Positions 53,214 to 62,168 are shown, counted from the first letter of the stretch. The stretch is DNA of 64,000 bases from Periweissella fabalis (GCF_012396505.1 NZ_JAAXPN010000005.1:1-64000), one strand, 5' to 3'. The notes: generated from the letters alone by a model not told the origin. A program made the numbers and translations.

Positions 53214-53957
53214 TTATTTACGTGCTTTAAAGAACCATCGCGTCGTTGTGTCAGATACCGGTGCTTGGCCAAAATCAGCATGTACTTCAATATCTTTAAA
53301 ACCAACTTCCGCTAAGAGGTCCTTAATTTCAGCTAAGGTATAGGCATATTCATAGTGTAATTCTTGAAGTTGTTGATAACCATCAATTTCTTCTTGATAA
53401 ACAAAGAACGTTAACTCATGTTCAACGGAATTAGGCCGTTCACCTTCGTATGAACTCCATAAGAAAGCCGTTTCTTCATCATGCCAATTATACATATACC
53501 CCGGATAAACTTCATTAATTTGATATGGCGTAATCATATCAAATAAGAATTGGCCATCCGCAAGTAAATGCTGATAAACTTGGGTGAACGTTTCTTTTAA
53601 CTGGGCTTTTTTACCTAAGTAGTTAAAAGAATCTGCAAATGATGTGATGGTTTGATATTGAATTGGTAAATCTGACCATTCTGTCATATCACCTTCAATT
53701 AAAGGAATCGTTACCTTAGCTTCTTCAGCGTGTTTCATTGCTAAAGATAACATTTCTGGTGATAAATCAAAGACACTCACATCTTGATAACCTGCTTGCG
53801 CCAATAAAACGGCCAAGCGACCAGCACCACCAGCTAAATCAAGTAATTTACCTTGCTTATCAGGGACATTTGCTTGGACATAATCACGCCATTGTAAATA
53901 CAATTCACCATCAAACAAATTATCATATAATTGAGCAAACGTTTGATAATTAGCCAT
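53214..53957 (-). CDS. yqeM: Class I SAM-dependent methyltransferase (YqeM)
   Basis: A 247-residue methyltransferase. SAM-binding motif I LLDLAGGAGRLAVLLAQ, then VSVFDLSPEMLSLAMK, VIPLIEGDMTEW-like region and SFADSFNYLG. The target is not known. It starts 2 nt after rsfS, the position of yqeM in the conserved yqeG-yqeM cluster, and ends with a strong terminator. GAGGAC precedes the ATG. Confidence 0.87.
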   Translation of the reverse strand: MANYQTFAQLYDNLFDGELYLQWRDYVQANVPDKQGKLLDLAGGAGRLAVLLAQAGYQDVSVFDLSPEMLSLAMKHAEEAKVTIPLIEGDMTEWSDLPIQYQTITSFADSFNYLGKKAQLKETFTQVYQHLLADGQFLFDMITPYQINEVYPGYMYNWHDEETAFLWSSYEGERPNSVEHELTFFVYQEEIDGYQQLQELHYEYAYTLAEIKDLLAEVGFKDIEVHADFGQAPVSDTTTRWFFKARK

Positions 53958-53959
53958 AA

Positions 53960-54319
53960 TTAGTCCTCAACGATGTAATCAGTCAAGTCAACGTAAGGTG
54001 CGTCACCCCAAAGTTTTTCTAAGTTGTAGTGGCTACGTGTTTCATCATCAAAGACGTGCACGATAATATCAGTAAAATCAAGTAATACCCAACTACCTTC
54101 AGCCTTACCTTCGATTTGCTTAGCGAAGATGCCGTTTTCGTTTAATTGATCTTCAATTTCGTCAACAATCGCCTTAACTTGACGCTTTGAACCAGCATTC
54201 ATAATTACAAAGTAATCAGCAAGTAATGACACTGATTGAACATCAAGGGCCACGATATCTTCGGCACGCTTGCTATCAGCGGCTTTAACGGCAATTTCTA
54301 ACATTTTTTCTGAATTCAT
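53960..54319 (-). CDS. rsfS: Ribosomal silencing factor RsfS
   Basis: A 119-residue RsfS/Iojap protein that binds L14 and blocks 50S-30S joining under starvation. Conserved blocks: KRAEDIVALDVQSVSLLADYFVI, SKRQVKAIVDEIEDQL, EGKAEGSWVLLDFTDIIVHVF, YNLEKLWGDAP. Full length. GAGG precedes the ATG. Confidence 0.95.
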   Translation of the reverse strand: MNSEKMLEIAVKAADSKRAEDIVALDVQSVSLLADYFVIMNAGSKRQVKAIVDEIEDQLNENGIFAKQIEGKAEGSWVLLDFTDIIVHVFDDETRSHYNLEKLWGDAPYVDLTDYIVED

Positions 54320-54361
54320 TTTATACCTCTTTATTGTGGTTAGTTATGACTAACCATGCGT

Positions 54362-54979
54362 TTATTTGTTATTTGCAACAAATGCGTTATATGTTAACAC
54401 TGTTTTTGGATGAATTGGCGTTTGTTTAGTTAAAAGATAGTTTAACGTATGCTTAAGTTGCCAAGCAACCCCAGCATCCAGGTCAGCAAACGTTGTTGCA
54501 CGACAATCATCAACTCCAGGAAAATCACGACCATCCTCAATATAATCAGCCATAAAAATTAATTTATCATAGATTGTCATATATGGTGCCCCAGTCGTAT
54601 GACGCCGCACCGCATTTAAAATATCTTCGTCAGTAATGGCTAATTCATCATGAATCATTTCCGCCCCAACAAAACCATGCCAGACGTAATTACCCCAATT
54701 TAACATATCTTGATCAAGATGCTTACGCACAATAATCGTTTTAAACTCATCATCGGAACGTTCTTTGGCATAATCATGGACTAACGCAGCAACAGAAACT
54801 TTCTCTAAGTCAGTAATCGCAAAATGATCAGCTAACTCTAGAGCTTTAGCTTCTACTCGCAAAATATGTTGAAAGCGAAATTCAGACAAAGTATCGGCTA
54901 AAATTGTCACCAACTCATCTCGTGTACCTGCATAGTAATGTTTTTGATAATTAATGTCTTTCATCTTGATATAATCCAT
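54362..54979 (-). CDS. yqeK: HD-domain Ap4A hydrolase YqeK
   Basis: A 205-residue metal-dependent HD phosphohydrolase; Bacillus and Staphylococcus YqeK split Ap4A symmetrically to ADP. Metal ligands: FQHILRVEAKALELADHF, VAALVHDYAKE (HD), VWHGFVGAEMI, AVRRHTTGAP and YDKLIFMADYIEDGR. The ORF overlaps the nadD end by 29 nt; a second ATG (54964) would reduce the overlap. Ribosome binding site is weak for both starts. Confidence 0.92.
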   Translation of the reverse strand: MDYIKMKDINYQKHYYAGTRDELVTILADTLSEFRFQHILRVEAKALELADHFAITDLEKVSVAALVHDYAKERSDDEFKTIIVRKHLDQDMLNWGNYVWHGFVGAEMIHDELAITDEDILNAVRRHTTGAPYMTIYDKLIFMADYIEDGRDFPGVDDCRATTFADLDAGVAWQLKHTLNYLLTKQTPIHPKTVLTYNAFVANNK

Positions 54980-55592
54980 TCTTTACAATGTATTCGGCAA
55001 CTTTTACTGGTACTAAATAGCGGATTGATCGTTGTTGAATAATTCGCTGTCTTATATCTGTTGACGAAATTTCAATAAGTGGTGTATCAACCCAAATAAC
55101 CGGATATTTACTGTGCTGTTCAAATCCATTACGTTTAACCGCAACAAAAGTAATCATCGTTATAAGTTCATCAATTCGATGCCATTTTGGTAGGTATGCT
55201 ACCTCATCACCACCAATGATAAAATAATATTGGGTATCTGGATGTTGGCGTTTTAATTCAATAATAGTATCAATTGAATAGCTTACACCACCTTTATTTA
55301 ATTCGATGCGTTCTAACTCAAAATTTGCATTATCTTTAATCGCTAATTCAATTAACTTAGCACGCATACTACCATCAATCGCTGTTTTAGTATCAATATG
55401 TGGTGGTATATTATTGGGAATAAATAAAATTTCATCTAATCCCAATTGTGATCGCACTTGTTCGGCCATAATTAAATGTCCATTATGAATAGGATTAAAA
55501 GTACCACCCATAATACCAACTCGACGCTTAACTTGACTAGTCTCACTTTCAAGTGCCAGAGCCACATCTGATTTAAAAACCGTTGTCACCAC
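54951..55592 (-). CDS. nadD: Nicotinate-nucleotide adenylyltransferase
   Basis: A 213-residue enzyme of NAD synthesis. The nucleotidyltransferase signature is GIMGGTFNPIHNGHLIMA, with YYFIIGGDEVAYLPKWHRIDEL and the ISSTDIRQRI motif. Start GTG 55592 has GAGG 8 nt upstream; no ATG exists before the GIMGG motif. This gives an N-terminal extension of about 25 residues (TTVFKSDVALALESET) compared with most homologues. Confidence 0.92.
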   Translation of the reverse strand: MVTTVFKSDVALALESETSQVKRRVGIMGGTFNPIHNGHLIMAEQVRSQLGLDEILFIPNNIPPHIDTKTAIDGSMRAKLIELAIKDNANFELERIELNKGGVSYSIDTIIELKRQHPDTQYYFIIGGDEVAYLPKWHRIDELITMITFVAVKRNGFEQHSKYPVIWVDTPLIEISSTDIRQRIIQQRSIRYLVPVKVAEYIVKNGLYQDERH

Positions 55593-55627
55593 TTTGTTCA
55601 CCTCACTATTGTTATTAAAAATATCAA

Positions 55628-55942
55628 TTAGATTGCATCAACTTCGTTTGAAAATTCACGATTATCGGGATTATCTGAGCGTTTATACACAACTAAGATT
55701 CGACCAATTGTTTGTACAATTTCAATTCGTGAATTGTCCTCAATATATGTTTTTACATCATTAACATCAACATCTGCATTTTGCAAAATTGCGATTTTAA
55801 ATAGTTCGCGTTTTTCAATTGCATCTTCAACTTGGTCTAACCAAATCTTTGATAAACCATTCTTACCTACGTTAACCAATGGGTGCATTGAATGTGCTTG
55901 TGCCCGAAGGTAACGTTTTTGTTTTCCACGTAAAGTACTCAT
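55628..55942 (-). CDS. yhbY: Ribosome assembly RNA-binding protein YhbY
   Basis: A 104-residue CRM-domain protein (YqeI/YhbY) associated with pre-50S particles. Conserved: LRGKQKRYLRAQAHSMHPLVNVGKNGLS-type block with the GKNG loop, ELFKIAILQN and RILVVYKRS. AGAGAG precedes the ATG. It follows yqeH by 16 nt and precedes nadD by 35 nt. Confidence 0.94.
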   Translation of the reverse strand: MSTLRGKQKRYLRAQAHSMHPLVNVGKNGLSKIWLDQVEDAIEKRELFKIAILQNADVDVNDVKTYIEDNSRIEIVQTIGRILVVYKRSDNPDNREFSNEVDAI

Positions 55943-55958
55943 TTTTATCTCTCTATTC

Positions 55959-57095
55959 TTAAATCATGGCTGCACGCACCAGGACTGAAACGCCCTTGGG
56001 TGCCCAACCTGCTACAGTGACATTTGCTGGTACGGTTACCCATCCTAAACCATTAATCACGATATCTGACTTAACTTTAGTCCGGAATTCGTGCCGTTGT
56101 AATGGCGGAAAATCGCCCATTTCATCACTAGTTGGTGGTACAAGTAATTCACCAGCATGCTTTTGATAGAAACTATCAGCGTTAGCTAACTTAGTCCGGT
56201 GAATCATCAAATTATTTTCAAAATATGCTACAAAAGGACTCCGCTCACCTTGAATAAAGTCTAATCGTGCTAAACCACCGAAGAATAATGTTTGTTCGGC
56301 ATTCAGTTGAAATACAACCGGCTTCAATTCTTTTTGTGGTGACACATATTTTAACTCTTTAGCACCAAGGTAATGAGCCATTTGATCTTGATGGATAATC
56401 CCTGGTGTATCAATCAAACTAGTATTATCATCAAATGGAATTTCAATCTTATCTAATGTTGTCCCAGGAAAGCGTGACGTTGTAATTAAATCTTGGATAC
56501 CAGTTTGTTGTTTAATAATGGCATTAATCAATGTTGATTTACCAACATTGGTAACTCCAACAACGTATACATCGCGACCATCACGATATTTATCAATCTT
56601 AGCTAATAATTGATCTATAGAGTGATTTTTAGCCGCTGATACTAGTGCTACATCAATTGGTCGAATTCCATTGATGTTTGCTTGTTGCCGCATCCAATCA
56701 GTTAGTTTAGTCCGTTTCAATGAACTTGGCATTACATCAGCTTTATTTCCTACTAATAGGACCGGGTTGTCACCAACAAAGCGATGTAAACCTGGAATTA
56801 ATGAACCGGTAAAGTCAAAGATATCAACCACATACACGATCAAAGATTTTGTATCAGCAATCTGTCCAAGTAAGCGCCGAAAATCATCATCAGTTAGTGA
56901 AACTGGCTGAATCTCATTATAATGTCGTAACCGGAAGCAACGTTGGCAATATACTTCGTCACTTTCCAGCCCTTTTTTCAAAGCACTCATTGGTGTAAAA
57001 CCCAATTCACCTTTGTGCACAGTTTGTAATTGAACCCCACAGCCAACACAGTTAATACCATCAGCAAGGGCTTCTTGTAATTCTTCATCAGTCAT
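55959..57095 (-). CDS. yqeH: Ribosome biogenesis GTPase YqeH
   Basis: A 378-residue circularly permuted GTPase needed for 30S assembly. N-terminal zinc finger (CVGCGVQ...YCQRCFRL), then G4 LLVGNKADVMP, G5 ALVSAAKN, G1 VVGVTNVGKSTLINAII, G2/G3 with SRFPGTTLDKIEIP and SLIDTPGI. C-terminal TRAP-like region ends at VSVLVRAAMI. Its ATG lies 8 nt inside the end of yqeG, implying coupling. Confidence 0.95.
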   Translation of the reverse strand: MTDEELQEALADGINCVGCGVQLQTVHKGELGFTPMSALKKGLESDEVYCQRCFRLRHYNEIQPVSLTDDDFRRLLGQIADTKSLIVYVVDIFDFTGSLIPGLHRFVGDNPVLLVGNKADVMPSSLKRTKLTDWMRQQANINGIRPIDVALVSAAKNHSIDQLLAKIDKYRDGRDVYVVGVTNVGKSTLINAIIKQQTGIQDLITTSRFPGTTLDKIEIPFDDNTSLIDTPGIIHQDQMAHYLGAKELKYVSPQKELKPVVFQLNAEQTLFFGGLARLDFIQGERSPFVAYFENNLMIHRTKLANADSFYQKHAGELLVPPTSDEMGDFPPLQRHEFRTKVKSDIVINGLGWVTVPANVTVAGWAPKGVSVLVRAAMI

Positions 57096-57618
57096 TAATC
57101 TTATCCATCCATTTCAAGTTCGGAAACTTCTTCAACATTGAACGTTTAACCGGCTTTTCAATAAAGCGGTTAATACGGGTATTCCATTGATCAGTTTCAA
57201 TCAACGGTTTTACTAAAATGCTTCTAATCCCGGCGTTATTAGCTGCCCAAATATCAGTCATTAATTGATCGCCAACCATAACTACTTCATTTGGTTTCAA
57301 ATCCAATTGACGAATAGCTTGTTTAATTCCACGTGTCAAAGGTTTTAAAGCTCGTGAAACATACTGTGCACCTAATGGAGCGACTGCCTTACTAATTCGT
57401 TCTTCTGAATTATTAGAAACTACAATTAATGGAATTCCAGCTTGCTCCAAATCACGTAGCCACTGCCGTAATTCGTTGGTTCCTTCGGGATTATTCCATG
57501 CAATTAGCGTGTTATCTAAGTCAGTTAACACAGCTTTAATGCCTTGCGCCTTTAATTGCTCTGGCGTGACATTATAAATAACATCAACCATCCAAGTCGG
57601 TGCAAATTTATTTATCAT
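57088..57618 (-). CDS. yqeG: HAD-family phosphatase YqeG
   Basis: A 176-residue HAD superfamily phosphatase (type IIIA). Motif I AVLTDLDNTLIAW, motif II IVVSNNSE, Lys and motif III VVMVGDQLMTDIWAANNAG. Substrate unknown; a mitochondrial relative acts on phosphatidylglycerol phosphate, so that role is possible. AAAAGG lies upstream. First gene of the yqeG cluster; a TATAAT (57672-57667) upstream is the likely -10. Confidence 0.92.
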   Translation of the reverse strand: MINKFAPTWMVDVIYNVTPEQLKAQGIKAVLTDLDNTLIAWNNPEGTNELRQWLRDLEQAGIPLIVVSNNSEERISKAVAPLGAQYVSRALKPLTRGIKQAIRQLDLKPNEVVMVGDQLMTDIWAANNAGIRSILVKPLIETDQWNTRINRFIEKPVKRSMLKKFPNLKWMDKIND

Positions 57619-57711
57619 TCAAATTATCCTTTTATTTATCACTTTTCACTTTTATGCAATTACTATATTATAGAGTATTTTGTTGTTAAAAACTAGTTTA
57701 CAAGCTAGCCA

Positions 57712-58044
57712 TTAATCTTTGTCGACAATTATTTTATTATCAGAGTTCAACAAAAAACTGGCTTTCATAAATACCGGTGCGACGACAAGTGTAATTTCAA
57801 TATTATTTACAAATTTCAACCTTATTAAAGTTGGTGTCGTTGCGTCATTTGTCAAACTAGTCTCAACTAACTCGTATGGTGGGAGAAACTCTAGCCACGT
57901 TGTATTATTAAATAGCGAAAGTTGAGTAACAAACAACGTAAGACTCAAATCAAACTCGTTTGTATCTGTTTGCCCCAATGTTCGAACTCGTGAATCACGA
58001 TTACAAAAATCCTGTATTGCTGAAAATATTGTTTCTTTACTCAT
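57712..58044 (-). CDS. Degenerate ANT(6)/AadK-like nucleotidyltransferase fragment
   Basis: A 110-residue protein with the layout of the first part of streptomycin 6-adenylyltransferases (AadK): ETIFSAIQDFCNRDSRVRTL, then NEFDLSLTLFV, TTWLEFL, and IRLKFVNNIEITLVV ending IIVDKD. In the family these correspond to the DERIR, DYDxxFFV, WL, LDLTLIP and LLDKD blocks. The G-S-R nucleotide-binding motif is missing and the C-terminal two thirds are absent (usual length about 290), so it should not be an active resistance enzyme. ATG 58044 has GGAGG 9 nt upstream. Family call is by pattern memory. Confidence 0.55.
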   Translation of the reverse strand: MSKETIFSAIQDFCNRDSRVRTLGQTDTNEFDLSLTLFVTQLSLFNNTTWLEFLPPYELVETSLTNDATTPTLIRLKFVNNIEITLVVAPVFMKASFLLNSDNKIIVDKD

Positions 58045-58093
58045 CAAAGTTTGCCTCCATAAAATAACTTCTCTTCTATTTTAGCATGCAAAT

Positions 58094-58133
58094 AAAAAAG
58101 AGTTGTAGAGAATTCAACTCACAACTCTTTTTT
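58094..58133. terminator. Terminator of the infC-rpmI-rplT operon
   Basis: A perfect 13-bp stem (AAAAAAGAGTTGT / ACAACTCTTTTTT) with a 14-nt loop, 3 bp past the rplT stop. Confidence 0.94.
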
Positions 58134-58135
58134 AA

Positions 58136-58495
58136 TTACTTAGTTTCAAGTGCTTTTTTAGCAGTTTCAGCTAACTTAGCAAATGATGCTTCGTCAGTAA
58201 CTGCAATGTCAGCTAACATCTTACGGTTCAATGCTGAACCTGAAAGTGCCAAACCGTGCATAAACTTGCTGTATGACAAACCGTTAATACGAGCAGCCGC
58301 ATTGATACGAGCAATCCATAATTTACGGAAGTTGCTCTTAGTCTTACGACGGTCACGGAATGCGTAGTAGTAAGATTGCATAACTGATTGCTTAGCAACC
58401 TTAAAGTTGATGTGACGTTGACCACGGTAACCCTTAGCCAACTTAATCATTTTCTTGCGACGAGCACGCGTCACTGTTCCACCCTTAACACGCAT
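58136..58495 (-). CDS. rplT: 50S ribosomal protein L20
   Basis: A 119-residue primary 23S-binding protein that also represses its own operon by binding the infC leader. Conserved: [53 protein letters not shown]. Full length. AGGAGG precedes the ATG. Last gene of infC-rpmI-rplT. Confidence 0.98.
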   Translation of the reverse strand: MRVKGGTVTRARRKKMIKLAKGYRGQRHINFKVAKQSVMQSYYYAFRDRRKTKSNFRKLWIARINAAARINGLSYSKFMHGLALSGSALNRKMLADIAVTDEASFAKLAETAKKALETK

Positions 58496-58548
58496 GGGAA
58501 AGTCCTCCTAAAAATACTTGTTTTTTTGTTTACGTTTTAAATTTAAAA

Positions 58549-58746
58549 TTAGATAGTTGAAAGAAGCTTGTTGTAAGTCTTCAAAGTAGTGTGGTTCATC
58601 ATTGAAGTACCACGAAGTTGACGACGTTGCTTCTTAGTCTTACCGTGGAAACGGTGTGAAGTAAAGGCGTTACCTGACTTCAAACCACCATTGGCAGTCT
58701 TCTTGAAACGCTTTGCTGAAGCGCGGTGTGTCTTTTGCTTAGGCAT
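58549..58746 (-). CDS. rpmI: 50S ribosomal protein L35
   Basis: A 65-residue basic protein ([37 protein letters not shown]). Full length; GGAGG lies before the ATG. It lies between infC and rplT. Confidence 0.97.
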   Translation of the reverse strand: MPKQKTHRASAKRFKKTANGGLKSGNAFTSHRFHGKTKKQRRQLRGTSMMNHTTLKTYNKLLSTI

Positions 58747-58804
58747 AATTACAATTCCTCCAAATAATTTAGTAGCTTTCTTTTATTAGCTCGTAGATGT
58801 TGTT

Positions 58805-59329
58805 CTACTTGCTATCTTTTGGCGCAAGAACCAAGAACATGCTACGACCGTCCATCTTTGCACGTTGTTCTACTTTAGCAACTTCAGCAGTTGCTTCCGC
58901 TAAACGATCTAAGACAGCACGTCCAATTTCCTTGTGCGTAATGGCACGTCCCTTAAAACGAATTGACGCTTTAACTTTGTTACCTTGACCCAAGAACTTA
59001 AGCGCTGCTTTCAAACGGGTGTTAAAATCATTTTCATCGATAACTGGTGAAAGTCGAACTTCCTTAACAGTGACGATTTTTTGGTTCTTACGAGCTTCAC
59101 GTTGACGCTTTTGAGCATCAAACTTGAATTTCCCATAATCCATGATTTTAGCGACCGGTGGCTTAGCGTTAGCTTGTACTAACACCAAATCCAAATCTTG
59201 ATCTTCAGCGAGTTTCAAAGCTTCTGACGTAGGCATAATACCCTTGTCGCCAGCATCTGTAATCAAGCGAACTTCACGTGCGCGAATTTTATCATTAATC
59301 AAATCTTGTTGTGGTCGAGCTTGTGCTAT
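58805..59329 (-). CDS. infC: Translation initiation factor IF-3
   Basis: A 174-residue factor that dissociates ribosomes and checks start codons. N-domain: [16 protein letters not shown] and [20 protein letters not shown]-domain: [35 protein letters not shown]. The best start is ATA at 59329: GGAGGA ends 7 nt before it, and it begins [10 protein letters not shown]. The in-frame TTG at 59344 lies inside that ribosome binding site. Rare AUU/AUC/AUA starts are known for infC and let IF-3 repress its own synthesis. An L20 leader precedes it. Confidence 0.93.
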   Translation of the reverse strand: MAQARPQQDLINDKIRAREVRLITDAGDKGIMPTSEALKLAEDQDLDLVLVQANAKPPVAKIMDYGKFKFDAQKRQREARKNQKIVTVKEVRLSPVIDENDFNTRLKAALKFLGQGNKVKASIRFKGRAITHKEIGRAVLDRLAEATAEVAKVEQRAKMDGRSMFLVLAPKDSK

Positions 59330-59344
59330 GGTTTTGTCCTCCAA

Positions 59345-59500
59345 ATTTTATTTTGCGTGAAAACAAAAGAGGGTTCGCGTAAAAAATTACGCAAACCCGC
59401 TTATAAAATCATTCATCATGGTTTTAAAGAATATCAAGCCTAGCAACACAATTATCACTGAGGCGAGAAGCGGGTGCTCCTACTTTGTTTTCTCAACAAA
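59345..59500 (-). promoter_or_regulatory. L20 leader (autoregulatory attenuator of infC-rpmI-rplT)
   Basis: The untranslated leader has the features of the Firmicutes L20 leader: long-range pairing elements (AGCACCCGCTTCTCGCC near 59478-59462 with GCGGG later) and a terminator hairpin GGGTTTGCGTAA / TTACGCGAACCC (59398-59371) followed by CTTTTGTTTTC. Free L20 would promote termination. Assignment is by recognition, not by a covariance search. Confidence 0.82.
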
Positions 59501-59504
59501 ATAT

Positions 59505-59533
59505 ATCTTACCGTAAACCTAAAGGTATGTCAA
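59505..59533 (-). promoter_or_regulatory. Promoter of infC-rpmI-rplT
   Basis: TTGACA (59533-59528), 17-bp spacer, TAAGAT (59510-59505) on the minus strand. A perfect 9-bp inverted repeat CTAAAGGTA / TACCTTTAG (59519-59527 and 59546-59554) encloses the -35. Confidence 0.8.
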
Positions 59534-59603
59534 GCATTTTTAACTTACCTTTAGACTAACAATACTGATTGTACCACAAAACTTGTTAACAGGCACTATC
59601 ATT

Positions 59604-59999
59604 TTATTTTTTTTGTAGTGGTAATTTTTCACCGGCTCCAATGCCAACTTCACTAGGTTTTGGAAAAGGAAGTTTGCCGCGTATTTGTTGCCGATAACGA
59701 CGATAATCATTTCGCTTCAACCTTCTAATCCGATTAGTGTCGGCATCAATAATTGAAACTATCGGACCAAATCCCATCCAAAACAACCAAACGATTAACA
59801 TGGCTAAGCCCAATAATGCAATTTTATCTTGTACTGTACGATATGTGAAAATTGCCCAAATAAGAAACCATAACATTTCATACATCCCAAGCCGGCGCAA
59901 TAATCGCGGCTTATCATAGCCATTACGGTAAGCTGCACGCCACAAATCATCCAACTTAACAAGCGGTTCTAATCGAAACATGCCAATTATCTTATTCAT
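59604..59999 (-). CDS. Hypothetical membrane protein downstream of recN
   Basis: A 131-residue protein with two hydrophobic segments (YEMLWFLIWAIFTYRTV; IALLGLAMLIVWLFWMGFGPIV) in an otherwise very basic sequence (RLLRRLGM; NRIRRLKRNDYRRYRQQIRGKL). ATG 59999 is chosen: AAGGAG lies 4 nt upstream and the ORF overlaps the recN end by 8 nt, so it is coupled to recN. I do not recognise the family. Confidence 0.65.
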   Translation of the reverse strand: MNKIIGMFRLEPLVKLDDLWRAAYRNGYDKPRLLRRLGMYEMLWFLIWAIFTYRTVQDKIALLGLAMLIVWLFWMGFGPIVSIIDADTNRIRRLKRNDYRRYRQQIRGKLPFPKPSEVGIGAGEKLPLQKK

Positions 60000-61692
60000 A
60001 CGACTCCTTTTTCTTGCTAATCGCAAGTGCCAGTAATTCAGTTGCATTAGCTAATGATAAGTCGGTTACTTCTGTACCACTAATCATACGTGCTAATTCA
60101 CTCGCTCGCTGCTGTTCATCAAGTGGACTAATAGAAGTTTCGGTACGCTCATTAATAACTGTCTTTTGAATTAAATAATGTTGATCAGCCATTGCTGCAA
60201 CCTGTGGTAAATGCGTGATAGTTAGTACTTGTGAATGTTTGGCAATAGTTGCAATTTTTTCAGCAATTGCTTGTGCAACTCGGCCAGACACACCAGTATC
60301 AACTTCATCAAAAACAATTGACATCACACCTTGATTTTGTGCAAAAATTGTTTTCATTGCTAACATCATTCGTGACAATTCACCACCAGACGCAATCTTA
60401 GCTAATGGTTTAGCACTTTCACCAGGATTAGTTTGAATATAAAATTCAACATCATCTAGTCCATCTAATTGAAAATCAGTACGTTGGCCTAAATTAACAC
60501 TAAAACGAGCTTTTTCCATATACAAATCTTTTAATTGCTGATGAATTTTTTCAGCCAACGTCTTTGCATTCTTTTGTCGCAACGTCGAAAGTTGATTTCC
60601 TAAAGTGGTTAATTGTGTTATAAGCTTATTGAGTTGTTCGTCCAACTGATCACTGTTAGCCCCCATATTTTCCATTTGTAGAAATTCAGCTTTGATTTTA
60701 GCTAAATATGCTAACATTGCTTCTACATCAGGGCCATATTTACGTTCCAATTGATGAAGCAAATCAAGCCGTTGCTCAATTTGGTTCAATCGTTCTTCAT
60801 CATATTCAAGCAAATCAATTTGATTGCTAACATCTTTGACAACTTCTTGTAAAGCATAAAAACTGCTATCAATTGTCTCACTAATTTCTTGATAACTCTC
60901 ATCAATACTTTCAATGCTTTGCATTGCTTGCATTGCTTCACCAAGATTGTCAAGTGCACCGGTTTCTTCACTACCGCTTAATTTAACATTAACTAATTCA
61001 AGTGCACCCATAATTTTTTGAAAATTATTTAATCGACTACGCTCTGCTAATAATTGCTCTTCCTCACCGGCTATTAAATCAGCTTCTTCCAGTTCTTCAA
61101 CTTGAAACTTCAACATATCAAAGCGTTGTGCCCAAGCTTGCTGATTTTGTTGTTTCTCTTTAACAGCCTTTAATACTTTACGGTACTCACGAAAAGCCTG
61201 TTGATATTGTTCTTTTAACTCAATTAAACTCTCACCAATGTATTGATCAAGCATTCCTAAATGCTTTTCAGGTTGCATCAATTCTTGATGCTCATTTTGC
61301 CCATGAATATCAACTAGAAATTCACCAATTTGTTTTAATGTTGTTAGATTTAATAGCATTCCATTTACGCGAATGACATTGCGCCCACTACGATGTATTT
61401 CACGCTGAATAATCAGTTGTGCATCGCCCGCTTCAATCCCTAAATCAGCTAAAAGTTGCATAAATTTATGATTTGTAGTATCGATAATAAACGATGCCTG
61501 CAAAACAGCTTTTGGGCTACCTGTACGAATAAATTCTTGCGAACCACGACCACCAGCAAGTAACCCAACCGCATCAATTATAATTGATTTACCGGCACCA
61601 GTTTCACCTGAAAGGACCGTCATACCATGGTTGAAATCAACTTGCAGATGGGGGATTATCGCAAAATTATCAATTGACAACTCTTGCAGCAT
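59992..61692 (-). CDS. recN: DNA repair protein RecN
   Basis: A 566-residue SMC-like ATPase for double-strand break repair. N-terminal Walker A VLSGETGAGKSIIIDAVGLL, central coiled coil (about 155-360) and C-terminal KIASGGELSRMMLAM, Walker B SIVFDEVDTGVSGRVA, plus VLTITHLPQVAAMADQH. Full length. GAGGAG precedes the ATG. Cotranscribed with argR and tlyA. I saw no LexA box before it. Confidence 0.96.
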   Translation of the reverse strand: MLQELSIDNFAIIPHLQVDFNHGMTVLSGETGAGKSIIIDAVGLLAGGRGSQEFIRTGSPKAVLQASFIIDTTNHKFMQLLADLGIEAGDAQLIIQREIHRSGRNVIRVNGMLLNLTTLKQIGEFLVDIHGQNEHQELMQPEKHLGMLDQYIGESLIELKEQYQQAFREYRKVLKAVKEKQQNQQAWAQRFDMLKFQVEELEEADLIAGEEEQLLAERSRLNNFQKIMGALELVNVKLSGSEETGALDNLGEAMQAMQSIESIDESYQEISETIDSSFYALQEVVKDVSNQIDLLEYDEERLNQIEQRLDLLHQLERKYGPDVEAMLAYLAKIKAEFLQMENMGANSDQLDEQLNKLITQLTTLGNQLSTLRQKNAKTLAEKIHQQLKDLYMEKARFSVNLGQRTDFQLDGLDDVEFYIQTNPGESAKPLAKIASGGELSRMMLAMKTIFAQNQGVMSIVFDEVDTGVSGRVAQAIAEKIATIAKHSQVLTITHLPQVAAMADQHYLIQKTVINERTETSISPLDEQQRASELARMISGTEVTDLSLANATELLALAISKKKESYE

Positions 61693-61715
61693 TCCATCAT
61701 CTCCTCACATTATTA

Positions 61716-62168
61716 TTAGAGCAAATCCCGAATTTTATTGGCAACAATTTTACTATCACATTGATCTTTAATAAATAACATAACTTTTGCATCATTAACC
61801 ATCACAGCAAAAATTTCATCAATATCCATAGCCTCAATTAAGTTACCTATCACTTCTCCTGTACCTGGAATTACCTTTAATAAAATCATCGAATCCTGTA
61901 ACGCTAATGATTCAATATTTCGGCTTAGTAACCGTGCTAGGCGATTACGATCCAAAGAAAATTCATTTGGTGCAAATTGATAATTGAAATTACCATTATT
62001 ATTACGAACTTTAATCAGGTTAAGTTCGCGCAAATCACGGCTAATAGTTGCTTGGGTAACTTTTTTACCAATCTGTTCTTCAATTGCATATACTAATTGA
62101 TCTTGCCGTTCAAATGATTGCGATTGTACTAATCTTCTAATTAGATCATGTCGTTCTTGCTTTCTCAT
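61716..62168 (-). CDS. argR: Arginine repressor (ArgR family)
   Basis: A 150-residue regulator. N-terminal winged helix (KQERHDLIRRLVQS, VTQATISRDLRELNLIKV) and C-terminal arginine-binding/hexamerising domain (VIPGTGEVIGNLIEAMDIDEIFAVMVNDAKVM). In Bacillus the same position next to recN holds ahrC. Start overlaps the tlyA stop by 4 nt (ATGA), with AAGGGG upstream. No arginine genes are in the window apart from carAB in the pyr operon. Confidence 0.93.
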   Translation of the reverse strand: MRKQERHDLIRRLVQSQSFERQDQLVYAIEEQIGKKVTQATISRDLRELNLIKVRNNNGNFNYQFAPNEFSLDRNRLARLLSRNIESLALQDSMILLKVIPGTGEVIGNLIEAMDIDEIFAVMVNDAKVMLFIKDQCDSKIVANKIRDLL

